From CALMFG01 sp963674805 (GTDB taxonomy: Bacteria; Bacillota; Clostridia; Christensenellales; CALMFG01), in NCBI GenBank assembly GCA_963674805.2, contig CAXXNY010000016.1, positions 737,556 through 801,555 on the forward strand: a DNA stretch of 64,000 bases, given 5' to 3'. A model generated the notes under the pieces. The model saw only the letters and a list, made by a program, of their open reading frames with translations, was not told the origin of the DNA and did not search any database. The position numbers were made by a program, and so were the translations under genes. Below, piece after piece: positions 42,405 through 51,970 of the stretch (position 1 is its first letter; each line of letters opens with the position of its first letter).

Positions 42405-43916
42405 ATGGGAAACGACACTAAAACAATTCTAGAGCTAAACAAAATCAATAAATCCTTTCCGGGAGTAAAGGCTTTGTCTGATGTTTCATTATCTTTTCAT
42501 AAAGGAGAAGTGCACGGTATAGTCGGCGAAAACGGTGCAGGGAAATCCACGATGATGAAGATTCTGACCGGATTGTTTAAAGAGGATAGCGGCACAATCA
42601 CGCTGAATGAAGAGCCGGTAAAAATCAACTCGCCGCTAAACGCACAAAATCTTGGATTAAGTATTATTTTTCAAGAACTGAACCTAGTTGAATCGCTCAA
42701 TATTGCAGAAAACATCTTTGTCGGCCGCCTGCACAAGAGCAAGTGCGGAGGAGTGGACTGGAAAAGCGTCAATTGTGAGGCAGGAATGCTGATTAAAAAA
42801 GTTGGGTTGAATATTGATCCAAAAACTAAAGTGGGCAAATTAAGCGTGGCACAAAAGCAGATGGTTGAGATTGCCAAAGCGCTTTCGTATCATGCACAAA
42901 TTATTATTATGGACGAACCTTCGGCCACACTGACGAATGTGGAGCTGGAGAATTTATTTAATATTATTTTTGATTTGAAGAAAAACGGCACAACTGTTAT
43001 CTATATATCGCATCGCCTGGATGAAATATTTAAGCTGTGCGACCGTGTTTCTGTATTAAGAGATGGACAAGTCATCAGCACGAATCTGATTGGGGCGATG
43101 ACAAAAGAGAAGATCATTGAAGAAATGGTCGGCAGGAATCTTGAAAATGAGTTCCCGAAACGCAAAGGAAAGCCACAAGACGAGATCGTATTAAAGGTAG
43201 ATGGTTTAACCGCGAAAAAAGCATTCCATAATATTTCGTTTGAGCTACATAGAGGCGAAATATTAGGAATCGCTGGACTTGTAGGTTCAGGGAGAACCGA
43301 GATAGTGCGTGCAATTTTCGGCGCAGACAGTTTTGAAAAAGGCAATGTAACGGTTTGTGATGTAACCTATAAAAAACTTACGCCGAAAAAATCCATCAAT
43401 AACAAGATTGCGTTTGTCACAGAAGACAGAAAACTGCAGGGCTTAATCCTGCTTGAAAACATAACAAAAAATGTTGCGCTAGCAAATATCAAGAAATACA
43501 GCCGTTTCGGGTTTATGCTGAATAAAAAAGAAGCGAATAACGCGAATGATTATATTGATAAGCTGAATATCAAAACGCCGACTGCCAGACAAAAAGTGCT
43601 TCAGCTGAGCGGCGGTAATCAGCAGAAAGTGATTATTGCAAAATGGCTGAATACTGATGCAGATATTATAATATTGGACGAACCTACACGTGGTATTGAT
43701 GTCGGCGCGAAATATGAGATATATCTTCTGATTAATAAGCTTGTTGATGAAGGCAAGTCGGTTATTATGATTTCGTCTGAGATGGAAGAAGTGGTTAACA
43801 TGAGTGATCGCATCTTAGTCATCAGTGATGGGGAACTAAAGGGAGAATTATCAGAAGAGCTCCAGACAGCAGAGAATGTTTTACGGTTTGCGATTTTGCA
43901 GGAGAAGACGACATGA
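42405..43916 (+). CDS. Ribose-type sugar ABC ATPase (cluster 2)
   Basis: The 503-residue double ATPase has GENGAGKST, LSVAQKQMVEIAKAL and IIIMDEPSATL in domain 1, and GLVGSGRTE, LSGGNQQKVIIAKWL and IILDEPTRGID in domain 2. It matches RbsA-type importers. Its last codon overlaps the permease start (ATGA, 43913). It probably serves two different permeases. It is a paralogue of the cluster 1 ATPase with similar length and motifs. Confidence 0.96.
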   Translation: MGNDTKTILELNKINKSFPGVKALSDVSLSFHKGEVHGIVGENGAGKSTMMKILTGLFKEDSGTITLNEEPVKINSPLNAQNLGLSIIFQELNLVESLNIAENIFVGRLHKSKCGGVDWKSVNCEAGMLIKKVGLNIDPKTKVGKLSVAQKQMVEIAKALSYHAQIIIMDEPSATLTNVELENLFNIIFDLKKNGTTVIYISHRLDEIFKLCDRVSVLRDGQVISTNLIGAMTKEKIIEEMVGRNLENEFPKRKGKPQDEIVLKVDGLTAKKAFHNISFELHRGEILGIAGLVGSGRTEIVRAIFGADSFEKGNVTVCDVTYKKLTPKKSINNKIAFVTEDRKLQGLILLENITKNVALANIKKYSRFGFMLNKKEANNANDYIDKLNIKTPTARQKVLQLSGGNQQKVIIAKWLNTDADIIILDEPTRGIDVGAKYEIYLLINKLVDEGKSVIMISSEMEEVVNMSDRILVISDGELKGELSEELQTAENVLRFAILQEKTT

Positions 43917-44863
43917 AAATAAAGAGATTATTGTTAAGACATTTTAATCTGGCTGTTCTGCTGCTTTTCATTATTGTTGCAGCGGTTGCGGCAGAAAGCT
44001 TCTTTTCGGTCCGGAATCTGATGAACATTGTTCGGCAGATGTCGGTCCTCGGACTTCTGGCGCTCGGTATGTCGTTTGTTGTCTTATCCGGTCATATGGA
44101 TTTATCTGTCGGAGCGGTCATGACCTTTTCGGGATTAATCGTTATCTCGTTTCAGGAATATATGCCGGCGGCTTATGCGATTATTTTTGCCTTATTGACG
44201 GGCTTAGTCATCGGCTTGCTCAATGGTATTCTGGTCTGCGTGTTTAAAGCAAACTCGGGGGAGTCGTTGATGATTACCTTCGGAACGCAGCTGGTACTCA
44301 CGGGCGTGAGTCTGATTTATACCAAGGGCTATCAGCTAGGCGGCAGTGATTCAGCTTTTTTTAACGCAATCGGCTCCGGGTATTTAGGTGCAATTCCAAT
44401 CCCGGTTATGATATTAGGCTTATTTGCAGCGATTCTCGGAATTGTAGAATCGAAAACGGTGTTCGGCAGAGAACTGCATATGTCCGGTTACAATGCGGAA
44501 GCCAGCCGGCTGGCGGGCATCGGCACGAATCGGATTAAAATGCTGTCCTACGGTGTTTCCGGGTTGCTGGCCGCCAGTGCCGCAATCGTATTGTCGTCCC
44601 GCACCTTGGGGGCAACGCCGACCGCAGGACAGGGATATGAGCTCGATGCGATTGTCGCGCTTGTTTTAGGCGGAATGAGCCTGAACGGAGGATACGGGAG
44701 CATATGGGGTACGCTGATTGGGATATTAACATTTGGCGTTATCGGAAACACCATGAATTTATTAGGGTTTGCCATACACGATCAAATGATCGTAAAGGGA
44801 GTCATCTTAATACTGGCGATACTAATGGATGTTTGGAACCAAAAGCAACTGAGGAAAGGGTAG
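43913..44863 (+). CDS. Sugar ABC permease (cluster 2, first)
   Basis: The 316-residue membrane protein has the RbsC-type signature GMSFVVLSGHMDLSVGAV (about 55-72) and GGMSLNGGYGSIWGT (about 260-274). About nine helices are expected. It overlaps the ATPase gene by 4 bases and is followed 4 bases later by a second permease, so the importer probably has a heterodimeric membrane part. Confidence 0.95.
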   Translation: MKIKRLLLRHFNLAVLLLFIIVAAVAAESFFSVRNLMNIVRQMSVLGLLALGMSFVVLSGHMDLSVGAVMTFSGLIVISFQEYMPAAYAIIFALLTGLVIGLLNGILVCVFKANSGESLMITFGTQLVLTGVSLIYTKGYQLGGSDSAFFNAIGSGYLGAIPIPVMILGLFAAILGIVESKTVFGRELHMSGYNAEASRLAGIGTNRIKMLSYGVSGLLAASAAIVLSSRTLGATPTAGQGYELDAIVALVLGGMSLNGGYGSIWGTLIGILTFGVIGNTMNLLGFAIHDQMIVKGVILILAILMDVWNQKQLRKG

Positions 44864-44867
44864 ACCC

Positions 44868-45818
44868 ATGCTGAAAAAACAAGTATTTATCGAAAAAGTA
44901 AAAGAATATAAAATTGCAATTGTTCTGTTTGCAATTATTGTTTTTATGTCCATTGCCTCCCCTTTTTTCTTGACCAGAGACAATCTGATTAATGTACTAC
45001 TTCAGGCGTCAACATATGGGATTATGGCATGCGGGATGTCGTTTGCCATTATTTCTGGAGAGTTCGATTTATCAATAGGCTCAACGATGGCGCTTGGCGG
45101 ACTGGTCAGCATTTTGCTGGCGCCGGTAATCGGACAGTTAGGGGCTATTTTAGCAGCGATTGTTGCGGGATGTGCAGTTGGCCTCATAAATGGTTTGTTG
45201 ATTGCCAAGATAAAAATAAGCTCATTTATCGTGACTATCGCGACAATGGGTATTTTTAAGGGTTTGGCTTTGAAAATATCAGGCGGTGCGCCTGTGTTGA
45301 GTGAAAATGACTGGTTTTATCTGATTGGGAATGGCACTATTTTGGGGATACCGAACCTGATACTTGTATTGATACTCTTTATCGCGATAGCGCAGTACGT
45401 GCTTGCGAAAACTCGTTTCGGCAGAAATGTTTATACAATCGGGGGCAATAAAGAGGTCGCACAAAACAGCGGGATTGACGTTGAGACCGATAAGATGATT
45501 GTGTTTGTAATTAGTGCGTTCACCGCGGCTGTTGCGGGCATACTGCTTGCATCAAGATTGAACACGGGCTCTGCACTGCATGGTGATAGTGTGGCGTTGT
45601 TCGTTATTTCGGGCATTGTCATCGGCGGCACCAGCCTTGCGGGTGGCATCGGCAGCGCCATTAAGAGCATTATTGGTATTCTCATCTTTACGCTCATTTC
45701 AAATTCACTCGATTTACTCAGGGTATTCTCGTACTATCAAACGACGATTAGAGGCATACTGATGATTATCATTATTGGTTTCGACGCCTATACCAGAGCC
45801 AGATCTGAAATGAAATGA
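44868..45818 (+). CDS. Sugar ABC permease (cluster 2, second)
   Basis: The 316-residue permease has GMSFAIISGEFDLSIGSTMA (about 56-75) and GGTSLAGGIGSAIKS. It closely resembles both the preceding permease and the one at 20919 and is nearer in sequence to the latter (SPFFLTRDNLINVLLQASTYGI versus SPVFLTSTNLLNVLRQVSIYGI segments, about 28-49). A short hairpin CTCTGT/ACAGAG (45822-45837) follows the stop codon. Confidence 0.94.
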   Translation: MLKKQVFIEKVKEYKIAIVLFAIIVFMSIASPFFLTRDNLINVLLQASTYGIMACGMSFAIISGEFDLSIGSTMALGGLVSILLAPVIGQLGAILAAIVAGCAVGLINGLLIAKIKISSFIVTIATMGIFKGLALKISGGAPVLSENDWFYLIGNGTILGIPNLILVLILFIAIAQYVLAKTRFGRNVYTIGGNKEVAQNSGIDVETDKMIVFVISAFTAAVAGILLASRLNTGSALHGDSVALFVISGIVIGGTSLAGGIGSAIKSIIGILIFTLISNSLDLLRVFSYYQTTIRGILMIIIIGFDAYTRARSEMK

Positions 45819-45881
45819 ACGCTCTGTAAGGACAGAGAGGAATATCAAATATTAGTTGGACACTTTAAACGGAGGATCACT

Positions 45882-47117
45882 ATGACAGCGAGAGAACGCG
45901 TGATTGCGTCGATAGAACATCGATCACCAGATGCACTGCCATTAGACCTAGGATCAACGCCTAGCTCGGGAATATCGGCAATTGCGTATCATAACTTAAA
46001 AAAGCATCTCAGCATGGAGGACGGCCATAACCGTGTGTTTGACGTTGTGCAGCAAGTATCGATTGTTGAGTCGGAAATCCTAGATCGCTATGGAGTTGAT
46101 GTGATTGATACGGGGATTGTTTTCAACGAAAAAGACGAAGACTGGCAGGATGTAACACTGAATACTGGCCAGAAAGTTCAGTTTCCTAAATGGTTCAAAT
46201 TTCGGGAAACGAAGAAATCGTGGGATGTGTATGACGCTGACGACGATAGGATTGCAACAATGCCGGATGGAGCAACATTTTTTGATCAGACTTATTTCCC
46301 TTATGTTGACGGTTACCCGGAAAACTTTGATGAATTAGATAAAGCAAAAAGTAAAGTATTATGGCAGGCATTGGCACACAGCCCGTGGGATCATGCCGCG
46401 GAACCTGACTTTTGGGAGCAGTTACGTGAGCGTCTTTTAAAATTAAAAGAGAAAACAGACCGCGCACTGATGTTCACTTGCGGCTGTAACTTATTTGAAT
46501 GGGGAACTTTCTTAAGACGTATTGATAATTTTATGATGGATGTTTATGCGGATCAAACGAGTGTGGAAAGACTGCTTGAGCAATTAATGGTGGGCCATAT
46601 GGCTACTCTTGAAAAGGTCTGCAGATATATAGGCGATGTAGTAGATATTATCCGTTTCGGGGATGATTTGGGGATGGATTCAGGAGGTTTTATGGGACCG
46701 GATGTATATGCAAAAATCTTCAAACCGTGGCATACAATGCTCAATGATTATGTTAAAAAAAATAGCAACATGAAAACGTTTCTTCATTCATGTGGTTCAA
46801 TTTATGAAGTATTGCCACATTTGATTGAAGCAGGTTTTAATATTATTAATCCTGTACAGACTACAGCGAGAGATATGGAACCACAGAAATTAAAGCGCGA
46901 GTTTGGGCGAGACGTTACTTTTTGGGGTGGTGGGTGCAATACGCGTTCGGTGTTGAACCACGGGACTGCGGAGGAAGTTTATAATTACTCAAGACAGATG
47001 ATAGATATCTTCTATAAAGACGGCGGCTTTGTTTTTAATCAAGAGCATAATATTATGCCTGATGTTCCGCCACAAAATATTGAGGCAATGATGAAGGCAG
47101 TACACGCATACAAGTGA
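45882..47117 (+). CDS. Uroporphyrinogen decarboxylase/MtaA-like protein (first)
   Basis: The 411-residue TIM-barrel protein belongs to the UroD superfamily. FLHSCGSI (about 298-305) and a later Cys in WGGGCNTR (about 350) give the His-X-Cys...Cys pattern that binds zinc in MtaA/MtbA methyltransferases, rather than the features of heme-pathway UroD. No heme or corrinoid-protein gene is near. Related proteins are frequent in clostridial sugar loci with unknown roles. A methyl transfer, for example from an O-methylated sugar, is possible but unproven. A GGAGG site lies 7 bases before the ATG. The paralogue at 58681 is in the sulfatase module. Confidence 0.8.
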   Translation: MTARERVIASIEHRSPDALPLDLGSTPSSGISAIAYHNLKKHLSMEDGHNRVFDVVQQVSIVESEILDRYGVDVIDTGIVFNEKDEDWQDVTLNTGQKVQFPKWFKFRETKKSWDVYDADDDRIATMPDGATFFDQTYFPYVDGYPENFDELDKAKSKVLWQALAHSPWDHAAEPDFWEQLRERLLKLKEKTDRALMFTCGCNLFEWGTFLRRIDNFMMDVYADQTSVERLLEQLMVGHMATLEKVCRYIGDVVDIIRFGDDLGMDSGGFMGPDVYAKIFKPWHTMLNDYVKKNSNMKTFLHSCGSIYEVLPHLIEAGFNIINPVQTTARDMEPQKLKREFGRDVTFWGGGCNTRSVLNHGTAEEVYNYSRQMIDIFYKDGGFVFNQEHNIMPDVPPQNIEAMMKAVHAYK

Positions 47118-47177
47118 TGAGATAACGTCTGATTACCTATAAACTGAGTATTATATTATTAATAAGCGGGGATAAAG

Positions 47178-47501
47178 ATGAGAAAATATGGCCAGATTAT
47201 CAAAGTAAAGCCGGAAAAACTGGCGTATTATAAAAAATTGCATAAGAATCCGTGGCCGGAAGTATTAAAAATGATTCATCAATGCAATATTCGAAATTAC
47301 GTCATTTTCCATCATGGATCGTACTTATTTGCGTATTTTGAATATGTTGGCGAAAATTTTGAAGCGGATATGAAAAAGATGGCGGCAGATCAGATCACCC
47401 AAAAATGGTGGAAAGAAACGGACCCTTGCCAGGAATCGGTTGAAGGCACTGAAGCCGGAGAATGGTGGTGCAACATGGAAGAAGTGTTCCGGTTGGACTA
47501 A
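47178..47501 (+). CDS. rhaM: L-rhamnose mutarotase family protein (second)
   Basis: The 107-residue protein has the RhaM landmarks RKYGQIIKVKPEKLAYYKKL, NPWPEVLKMI, IRNYVIFHHGSYLFAYFEY and GEWWCNMEEVFRLD. It would speed anomer exchange of the sugar brought in by the cluster 2 importer. It is 6 residues shorter than the first copy and clearly diverged. A GGGG ribosome site lies 7 bases before the ATG. Confidence 0.92.
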   Translation: MRKYGQIIKVKPEKLAYYKKLHKNPWPEVLKMIHQCNIRNYVIFHHGSYLFAYFEYVGENFEADMKKMAADQITQKWWKETDPCQESVEGTEAGEWWCNMEEVFRLD

Positions 47502-47511
47502 AGGATTATAT

Positions 47512-47595
47512 ATGGCTTTGAACGATTCACAAACAGATGCAAGCAGGCAAGTTAGAGTACCTGTAAAAACGTCACTAAGAATTTTGCGGGGATAA
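47512..47595 (+). other. Possible 27-residue frame
   Basis: A short frame (starts MALNDSQTDASRQV, ends RILRG) lies between rhaM and the kinase, with AAAGGATT upstream. I do not recognise it and it may be chance. Confidence 0.2.
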
Positions 47596-47621
47596 TAACA
47601 GGAGTCACATCAGGGAAAGTT

Positions 47622-49118
47622 ATGAGTAAGTATAGGCACTACATTGCGGTTGACCTCGGATCGAGCAACGGCCGTCTGATATTAGGTAAATTCGATGGTA
47701 CCGTGATTAAATTGGAAGTGCTTCACCGATTTGAGAACAATTATATCCGTTTTAAAGATGCTTGTTACTGGGACGTGTTATATCTTTATTCTAATATCAT
47801 TAAAGGCCTTAGTATTTACAGCAAACAATATAATAAACCTCCTGATGGAATCGGTGTAGACACCTGGGGTGTTGATTTTGGGCTGATTGACAAACGTGGT
47901 AGATTAATCGGCTATCCGCAGGCGTACCGCGATCCAAGAGGGCTGGAAGGGATGCACAAATTTCATAAGAAATTTGGCAAAAAAGCTGCGTTTAATATCA
48001 CCGGCAATGCGAATTATGAATATAACACGTTGTATCAATTGTACTCAATGGTAGAATATCAGGATGCCCAGCTGGAAATCGCTGATAAACTGCTTTTAAT
48101 GCCGGATTTATTGGCGTATATGCTGTGCGGCAAAGCGTCATGTGAATATACACATGCCTCGACCACGCAAATGCTAAGCGGCAACGACTGGAGCGATGAG
48201 ATTTTAGGGATGTTGGGCATCAGACGCAGTCTGTTGCCTGATATACAGTTCAGTGGAGAAAAAAAGGGAAATCTGCTGCCGCATGTGCTGGAAAGCTCCG
48301 GGCTCTTCGGAACCATACCGGTCTATTGTGTAGGGTCACATGATACTGCTTCTGCGGCGGCTTCGGTTCCAGCGGCTAAGAACAACTATGTTTTTTTATC
48401 ATCGGAGACAAGGTCGATGATTGGAATGGAAAGTAACAGACTGATTATTAACGGAGTTGTGTTTGACCATGCGCTGACAAATGAAGGCACAGTAACGGGT
48501 GGCTACCGGTTGCAAAGTAATATTATGGGTCTTTGGATTATTCAGGAATGTAAGCGCGAGTGGGACCGAGAAATGACCATTAGCTGGAATGAGATTGTTG
48601 ATCAAGCGAATGCTGCACCGATATTTATGTCATTTATTGACGTTAATGACCGAATCTTTTTTGACAGTGGTAATATGGTAAAAAAAATTAGACAATATTG
48701 TGCATCAACCGGACAGGAGATACCGACAACGATTGGGGAGGTTGCACGAACCGTGTATGAAAGCTTAGCAATGAGTTATCGGGAGGCGTTTATCAGGCTG
48801 GAGATGCTGAGGGGGACCTGTATAGATGTTCTGCATATTGTTGGTGGCGGATCAAACAATAAGCTGTTAAATCAGATGACGGCAAATGCGATAAACAGAG
48901 ATGTTGTGGCAGGGCCTGTGGAAGCAACTGCGGTTGGAAACTTAATGGTTCAGGTGCAGGCATCTGGAGGGGTAAAAGATCTGGCCGGCATACGTGCGAT
49001 TATTAGGAATTCGTTCGAGATTGAAGTCTTTCATCCAAATGAGGCTGAGAACTGGACGCGAAGTTTTAACAGATATCAAACTATGACTAATATGAAAACG
49101 CCGACAAGAGCTGTTTAA
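47622..49118 (+). CDS. Rhamnulokinase-like FGGY kinase (second, altered motif)
   Basis: The 498-residue protein aligns with RhaB throughout (AVDLGSSNGRLILG, GVDTWGVDFGLID, AYRDPRG, LLMPDLLAYMLCG, ASTTQML, SHDTASAAASVPA, NEGTVTGGYRLQSNIMGLW, HIVGGGSNNKLLNQM). The ATP-phosphate motif, SSGTWSL in the first RhaB, reads SSETRSM here: Gly and Trp are replaced by Glu and Arg. Such changes should weaken catalysis, so the protein may be inactive, regulatory or adapted to another donor. It ends the cluster 2 operon before a strong terminator. No aldolase is in this cluster. Confidence 0.88.
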   Translation: MSKYRHYIAVDLGSSNGRLILGKFDGTVIKLEVLHRFENNYIRFKDACYWDVLYLYSNIIKGLSIYSKQYNKPPDGIGVDTWGVDFGLIDKRGRLIGYPQAYRDPRGLEGMHKFHKKFGKKAAFNITGNANYEYNTLYQLYSMVEYQDAQLEIADKLLLMPDLLAYMLCGKASCEYTHASTTQMLSGNDWSDEILGMLGIRRSLLPDIQFSGEKKGNLLPHVLESSGLFGTIPVYCVGSHDTASAAASVPAAKNNYVFLSSETRSMIGMESNRLIINGVVFDHALTNEGTVTGGYRLQSNIMGLWIIQECKREWDREMTISWNEIVDQANAAPIFMSFIDVNDRIFFDSGNMVKKIRQYCASTGQEIPTTIGEVARTVYESLAMSYREAFIRLEMLRGTCIDVLHIVGGGSNNKLLNQMTANAINRDVVAGPVEATAVGNLMVQVQASGGVKDLAGIRAIIRNSFEIEVFHPNEAENWTRSFNRYQTMTNMKTPTRAV

Positions 49119-49177
49119 GCAATATACAGTCAATCGGTACCTAGTGTTAATTTGGCGATAAGTAACAACATTTTATT

Positions 49178-49210
49178 AAAAAGCCTGTTATGTGCAGCAA
49201 CAGGCTTTTT
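49178..49210 (+). terminator. Rho-independent terminator of sugar cluster 2
   Basis: AAAAAGCCTGTT (49178-49189) pairs perfectly with AACAGGCTTTTT (49199-49210), 12 bp with a 9-base loop; the T-run is part of the stem, so it can also work in the other direction. Confidence 0.93.
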
Positions 49211-49340
49211 GAGTTAGTCACGATTAATCGAGCATATACTTGTTTAAGGAAAGAAAAAGCATTTATTATGTTAATAAGGAGCCTAGTGAGCGTGTCCTTA
49301 AGGAAACTCAGTTTTTAATTTTAAATGATTGGGTTGTACT

Positions 49341-49855
49341 CGCCCCCTTACCTTAGGAATATCAAAAAGAGATCTAAACCGCTTGTGCCCCTCCGTGTGA
49401 TGCGTGCCTCGCGCACGTGACCCCCCCCTCCCCTACCAGGGGGTATGAAAAAGTTTTAGGGAAGATAAACGGAAACCGTTTGTGCTCTCGCCCGTGAAAA
49501 AAATTCCCTAAATAGAGATGAAATTCTAATAAGCAGATATATCCATCTAAATATCCATTTATAGTTATTTCGTTATTTATATTATCGCACGTGTCGCGCG
49601 ACGTGGCGGCGTGTGCCATAAAATTCTAGTATCAATATCATCAAACCATACACCAAATAAAATGCACATAAGGGCACGTGTGCAACAATATTTTTATTTA
49701 TAAGATTCAGACTCTTTTCAGGAGAAAGAGTAAGTTTGCATTTTCCCTAGAAATAGCAGCATTTGTGATACAGTTTTATGCTGTTTAGACCCCTCTTTTG
49801 AGCACTTTTGAAGTGGGGATGTCACAATTCAGCAAGTAGTGATTGACTAATTAAA
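49341..49855 (+). repeat. Structured intergenic repeat, copy D with 3' extension
   Basis: The head is truncated: the match starts at about CGCCCCCTTACCT, and the first hairpin has lost its left arm. The first CGCTTGTGCCCCTCC unit, CTCGCGCACGTGAC, CCCCTACCAGGGG, the second GAAACCGTTTGTGCTC unit and the tail with GTCGCGCGAC and GACGTGGCGGCGTGTGC are well kept. The next 240 bases match the extension of copy B, including a hairpin GCACA/TGTGC. No gene is present from 49211 to 50170. Confidence 0.78.
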
Positions 49856-50102
49856 AATGAGGGGCAATGGCTACTCACTTTCAATTTATTCAATTCTGTG
49901 GGAGATGGTCAACAAATATGTTATAGGCTAACGGTCCCCTATGCAACCATGATTAAATTTATAAAATTAATACGCATTTATCATTTCAACGGCAATTTCT
50001 TACTTCAAAATTTTGATGGACCCAGTCAGAAAAAAATGGCTTCACACAGAACAGCGGGGGCGTTGAGTATAAAATTATGGATACATTTTTTATGATACTG
50101 TT

Positions 50103-50130
50103 TTGCTATTTCAACCTGTTATGTTATAGT
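50103..50130 (+). promoter_or_regulatory. Probable promoter of the YesM/YesN-type operon
   Basis: TTGCTA (50103-50108), 16 bp and TATAGT (50125-50130) lie about 40 bases before the kinase start. No clear operator is seen. Confidence 0.5.
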
Positions 50131-50170
50131 CTAATATACACAAGGGTGGTTGTACATTAATTCATATTAA

Positions 50171-51970
50171 ATGAGCCAGTGGTATACAACGATGTTGAAG
50201 TTTAAAAAAAAGATTAAAAGAATCGAATCAATTATATTTTCAAGAGTATCGATATCGAACATTTTGATCTTTCTTCTTGCGCTACTAATAATAAGTGCCA
50301 CATTTGTTAGCAATATTATTTCAACAGTTGGTGAGAATAGAGTTGATTTATTAAAACAGATTGCTGAAAATGGTGCAAGAATAAATAAGGCAGCTCAATT
50401 TGCTATGGATAATATCTATAGAAATGTGGTTTATAATTTACTTACTAATGATGAAGCACAAAATGATGAACTAAACACACTGATTAAAACAGAATTTGAT
50501 CAACAAAAACGATCATTCGAATCACTGGATATTCAGCTTTCACTAATTATACTTATGAAAAATGATTTTGAGTATTTATCAAGCTATGTTACTCAGAAAG
50601 ATATAAATGCAATAAAAAGTTCGTTTTGGTATATTGATAACTTTTCTAATGAAAAGAATCAATTCTGGATGACGAATTTTGGCTGGCATGATGATCGGGC
50701 GGCTATGGAAATTTCATATGTTAAGATACTTCGTGACTCAAATTGGGAATATCAAGGTATTATGATTATCGGCTCCAGAGAGAAGGCGGTGTATGATGTG
50801 TATGCGGATATTTTGGAAGAGAATAATAATGTATTTATAGTTGATGAAACAGGAACGATTATTAGTCATTCGAATAAACATATGATTGGCACCCAAATGT
50901 ACTATATGAAGTCTTTTTTTGAAGAGAATGTTAAAAACAGCTATTCAATAAAAAAGATAGCGGGCAAAAATGTTTTATTTACAAATTATTATGACAGAAA
51001 TACCGGATGGACGATTGTTGAGGAGTATAGTATATACAATATTATAAAAAATAATTGCAATATTTTGGTTATTGCTTTTGTAATGTTTATCAGTCTAATC
51101 TTAATAAGCTTAATAAATTCAAGGATTATTGCAAGAAAAATATCTAAACCAATTGAAAGATTCACAGCTGATTTAAGTGTTCTATCAGATACTACTATGC
51201 AAATATCAGAGGTGCAGAAGGGATATAAAGAAATATATTCAATGACAATAGCTTTTAACAGACAAGTTAAAAAAATGCATGAACTGATAGAGAGAATTAA
51301 ATTTGAAGAAATGCTGAAACGTAAAACTGAACTAAAATTTTTACAGGCACAAATAAATCCGCATCTATTGCATAATACCTTATTTACAATCAAGTGTATG
51401 ATTGATCTTAAAAAAAGCGAACAAGCGAGTGAAATGTTGGATTTGTTTATAAAACTGTTAAAGGCCCCGATAAATATAGATGATCAAATGATTAAACTAA
51501 AAGAGGAAATTGATTATTTAAAAAATTATATTCAATTAATGGAGTATCGATATGGTGGAAAAATTAAGCTTATTGTAGATATATCTAAGAAAAATGAGGA
51601 TATACAGGTCCCTAGAATGATACTGCAACCGATTGTCGAAAATGCTATTTTTCACGGCTTTGGCGATAGAGATGAAGGCGGAGAAATCAAGATAAGCGTA
51701 GAAAGCATTGATGATCGTGTGAAAATTAAGATAAAAGATAATGGTGTTGGAATGACCTCGCGACAGCTTTCAGCAATATGGGAAAATAAATCAAAAAATA
51801 AACGGCGATTCAGTAGTATTGGTTTAAAAAATGTAAATGAACGTATTAAAATTATTTATGGGCTTTTGAGTGGTATTGAGATTTCCAGTAGCGTGGAACA
51901 TGGAACTGAAGTAACAATTCGATTAATTATGGATGGTGGCCGGAATGACGAAAATAGCGATAATAGATGA
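50171..51970 (+). CDS. YesM-type sensor histidine kinase
   Basis: The 599-residue protein has two membrane segments (about 27-50 and 290-313) around an extracytoplasmic Cache-like domain, then a HAMP region (about 315-370), a His_kinase domain with the phosphoacceptor in QAQINPHLLHNTL (His about 398), and an HATPase domain (QPIVENAIFHGF, DNGVGM, SSIGLKNVNERI). This family senses extracellular small molecules and works with AraC-type regulators. The regulator gene overlaps its end. With the importer and sulfatase downstream, it probably senses their substrate. The start lacks a clear ribosome site; an ATG at 50192 is an alternative. Confidence 0.93.
   Translation: MSQWYTTMLKFKKKIKRIESIIFSRVSISNILIFLLALLIISATFVSNIISTVGENRVDLLKQIAENGARINKAAQFAMDNIYRNVVYNLLTNDEAQNDELNTLIKTEFDQQKRSFESLDIQLSLIILMKNDFEYLSSYVTQKDINAIKSSFWYIDNFSNEKNQFWMTNFGWHDDRAAMEISYVKILRDSNWEYQGIMIIGSREKAVYDVYADILEENNNVFIVDETGTIISHSNKHMIGTQMYYMKSFFEENVKNSYSIKKIAGKNVLFTNYYDRNTGWTIVEEYSIYNIIKNNCNILVIAFVMFISLILISLINSRIIARKISKPIERFTADLSVLSDTTMQISEVQKGYKEIYSMTIAFNRQVKKMHELIERIKFEEMLKRKTELKFLQAQINPHLLHNTLFTIKCMIDLKKSEQASEMLDLFIKLLKAPINIDDQMIKLKEEIDYLKNYIQLMEYRYGGKIKLIVDISKKNEDIQVPRMILQPIVENAIFHGFGDRDEGGEIKISVESIDDRVKIKIKDNGVGMTSRQLSAIWENKSKNKRRFSSIGLKNVNERIKIIYGLLSGIEISSSVEHGTEVTIRLIMDGGRNDENSDNR

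Noticed and set aside
45882..47117. A heme-pathway uroporphyrinogen decarboxylase
   Set aside because: The HSCG metal-type motif and the sugar-gene context do not fit HemE, and no other heme gene is present.
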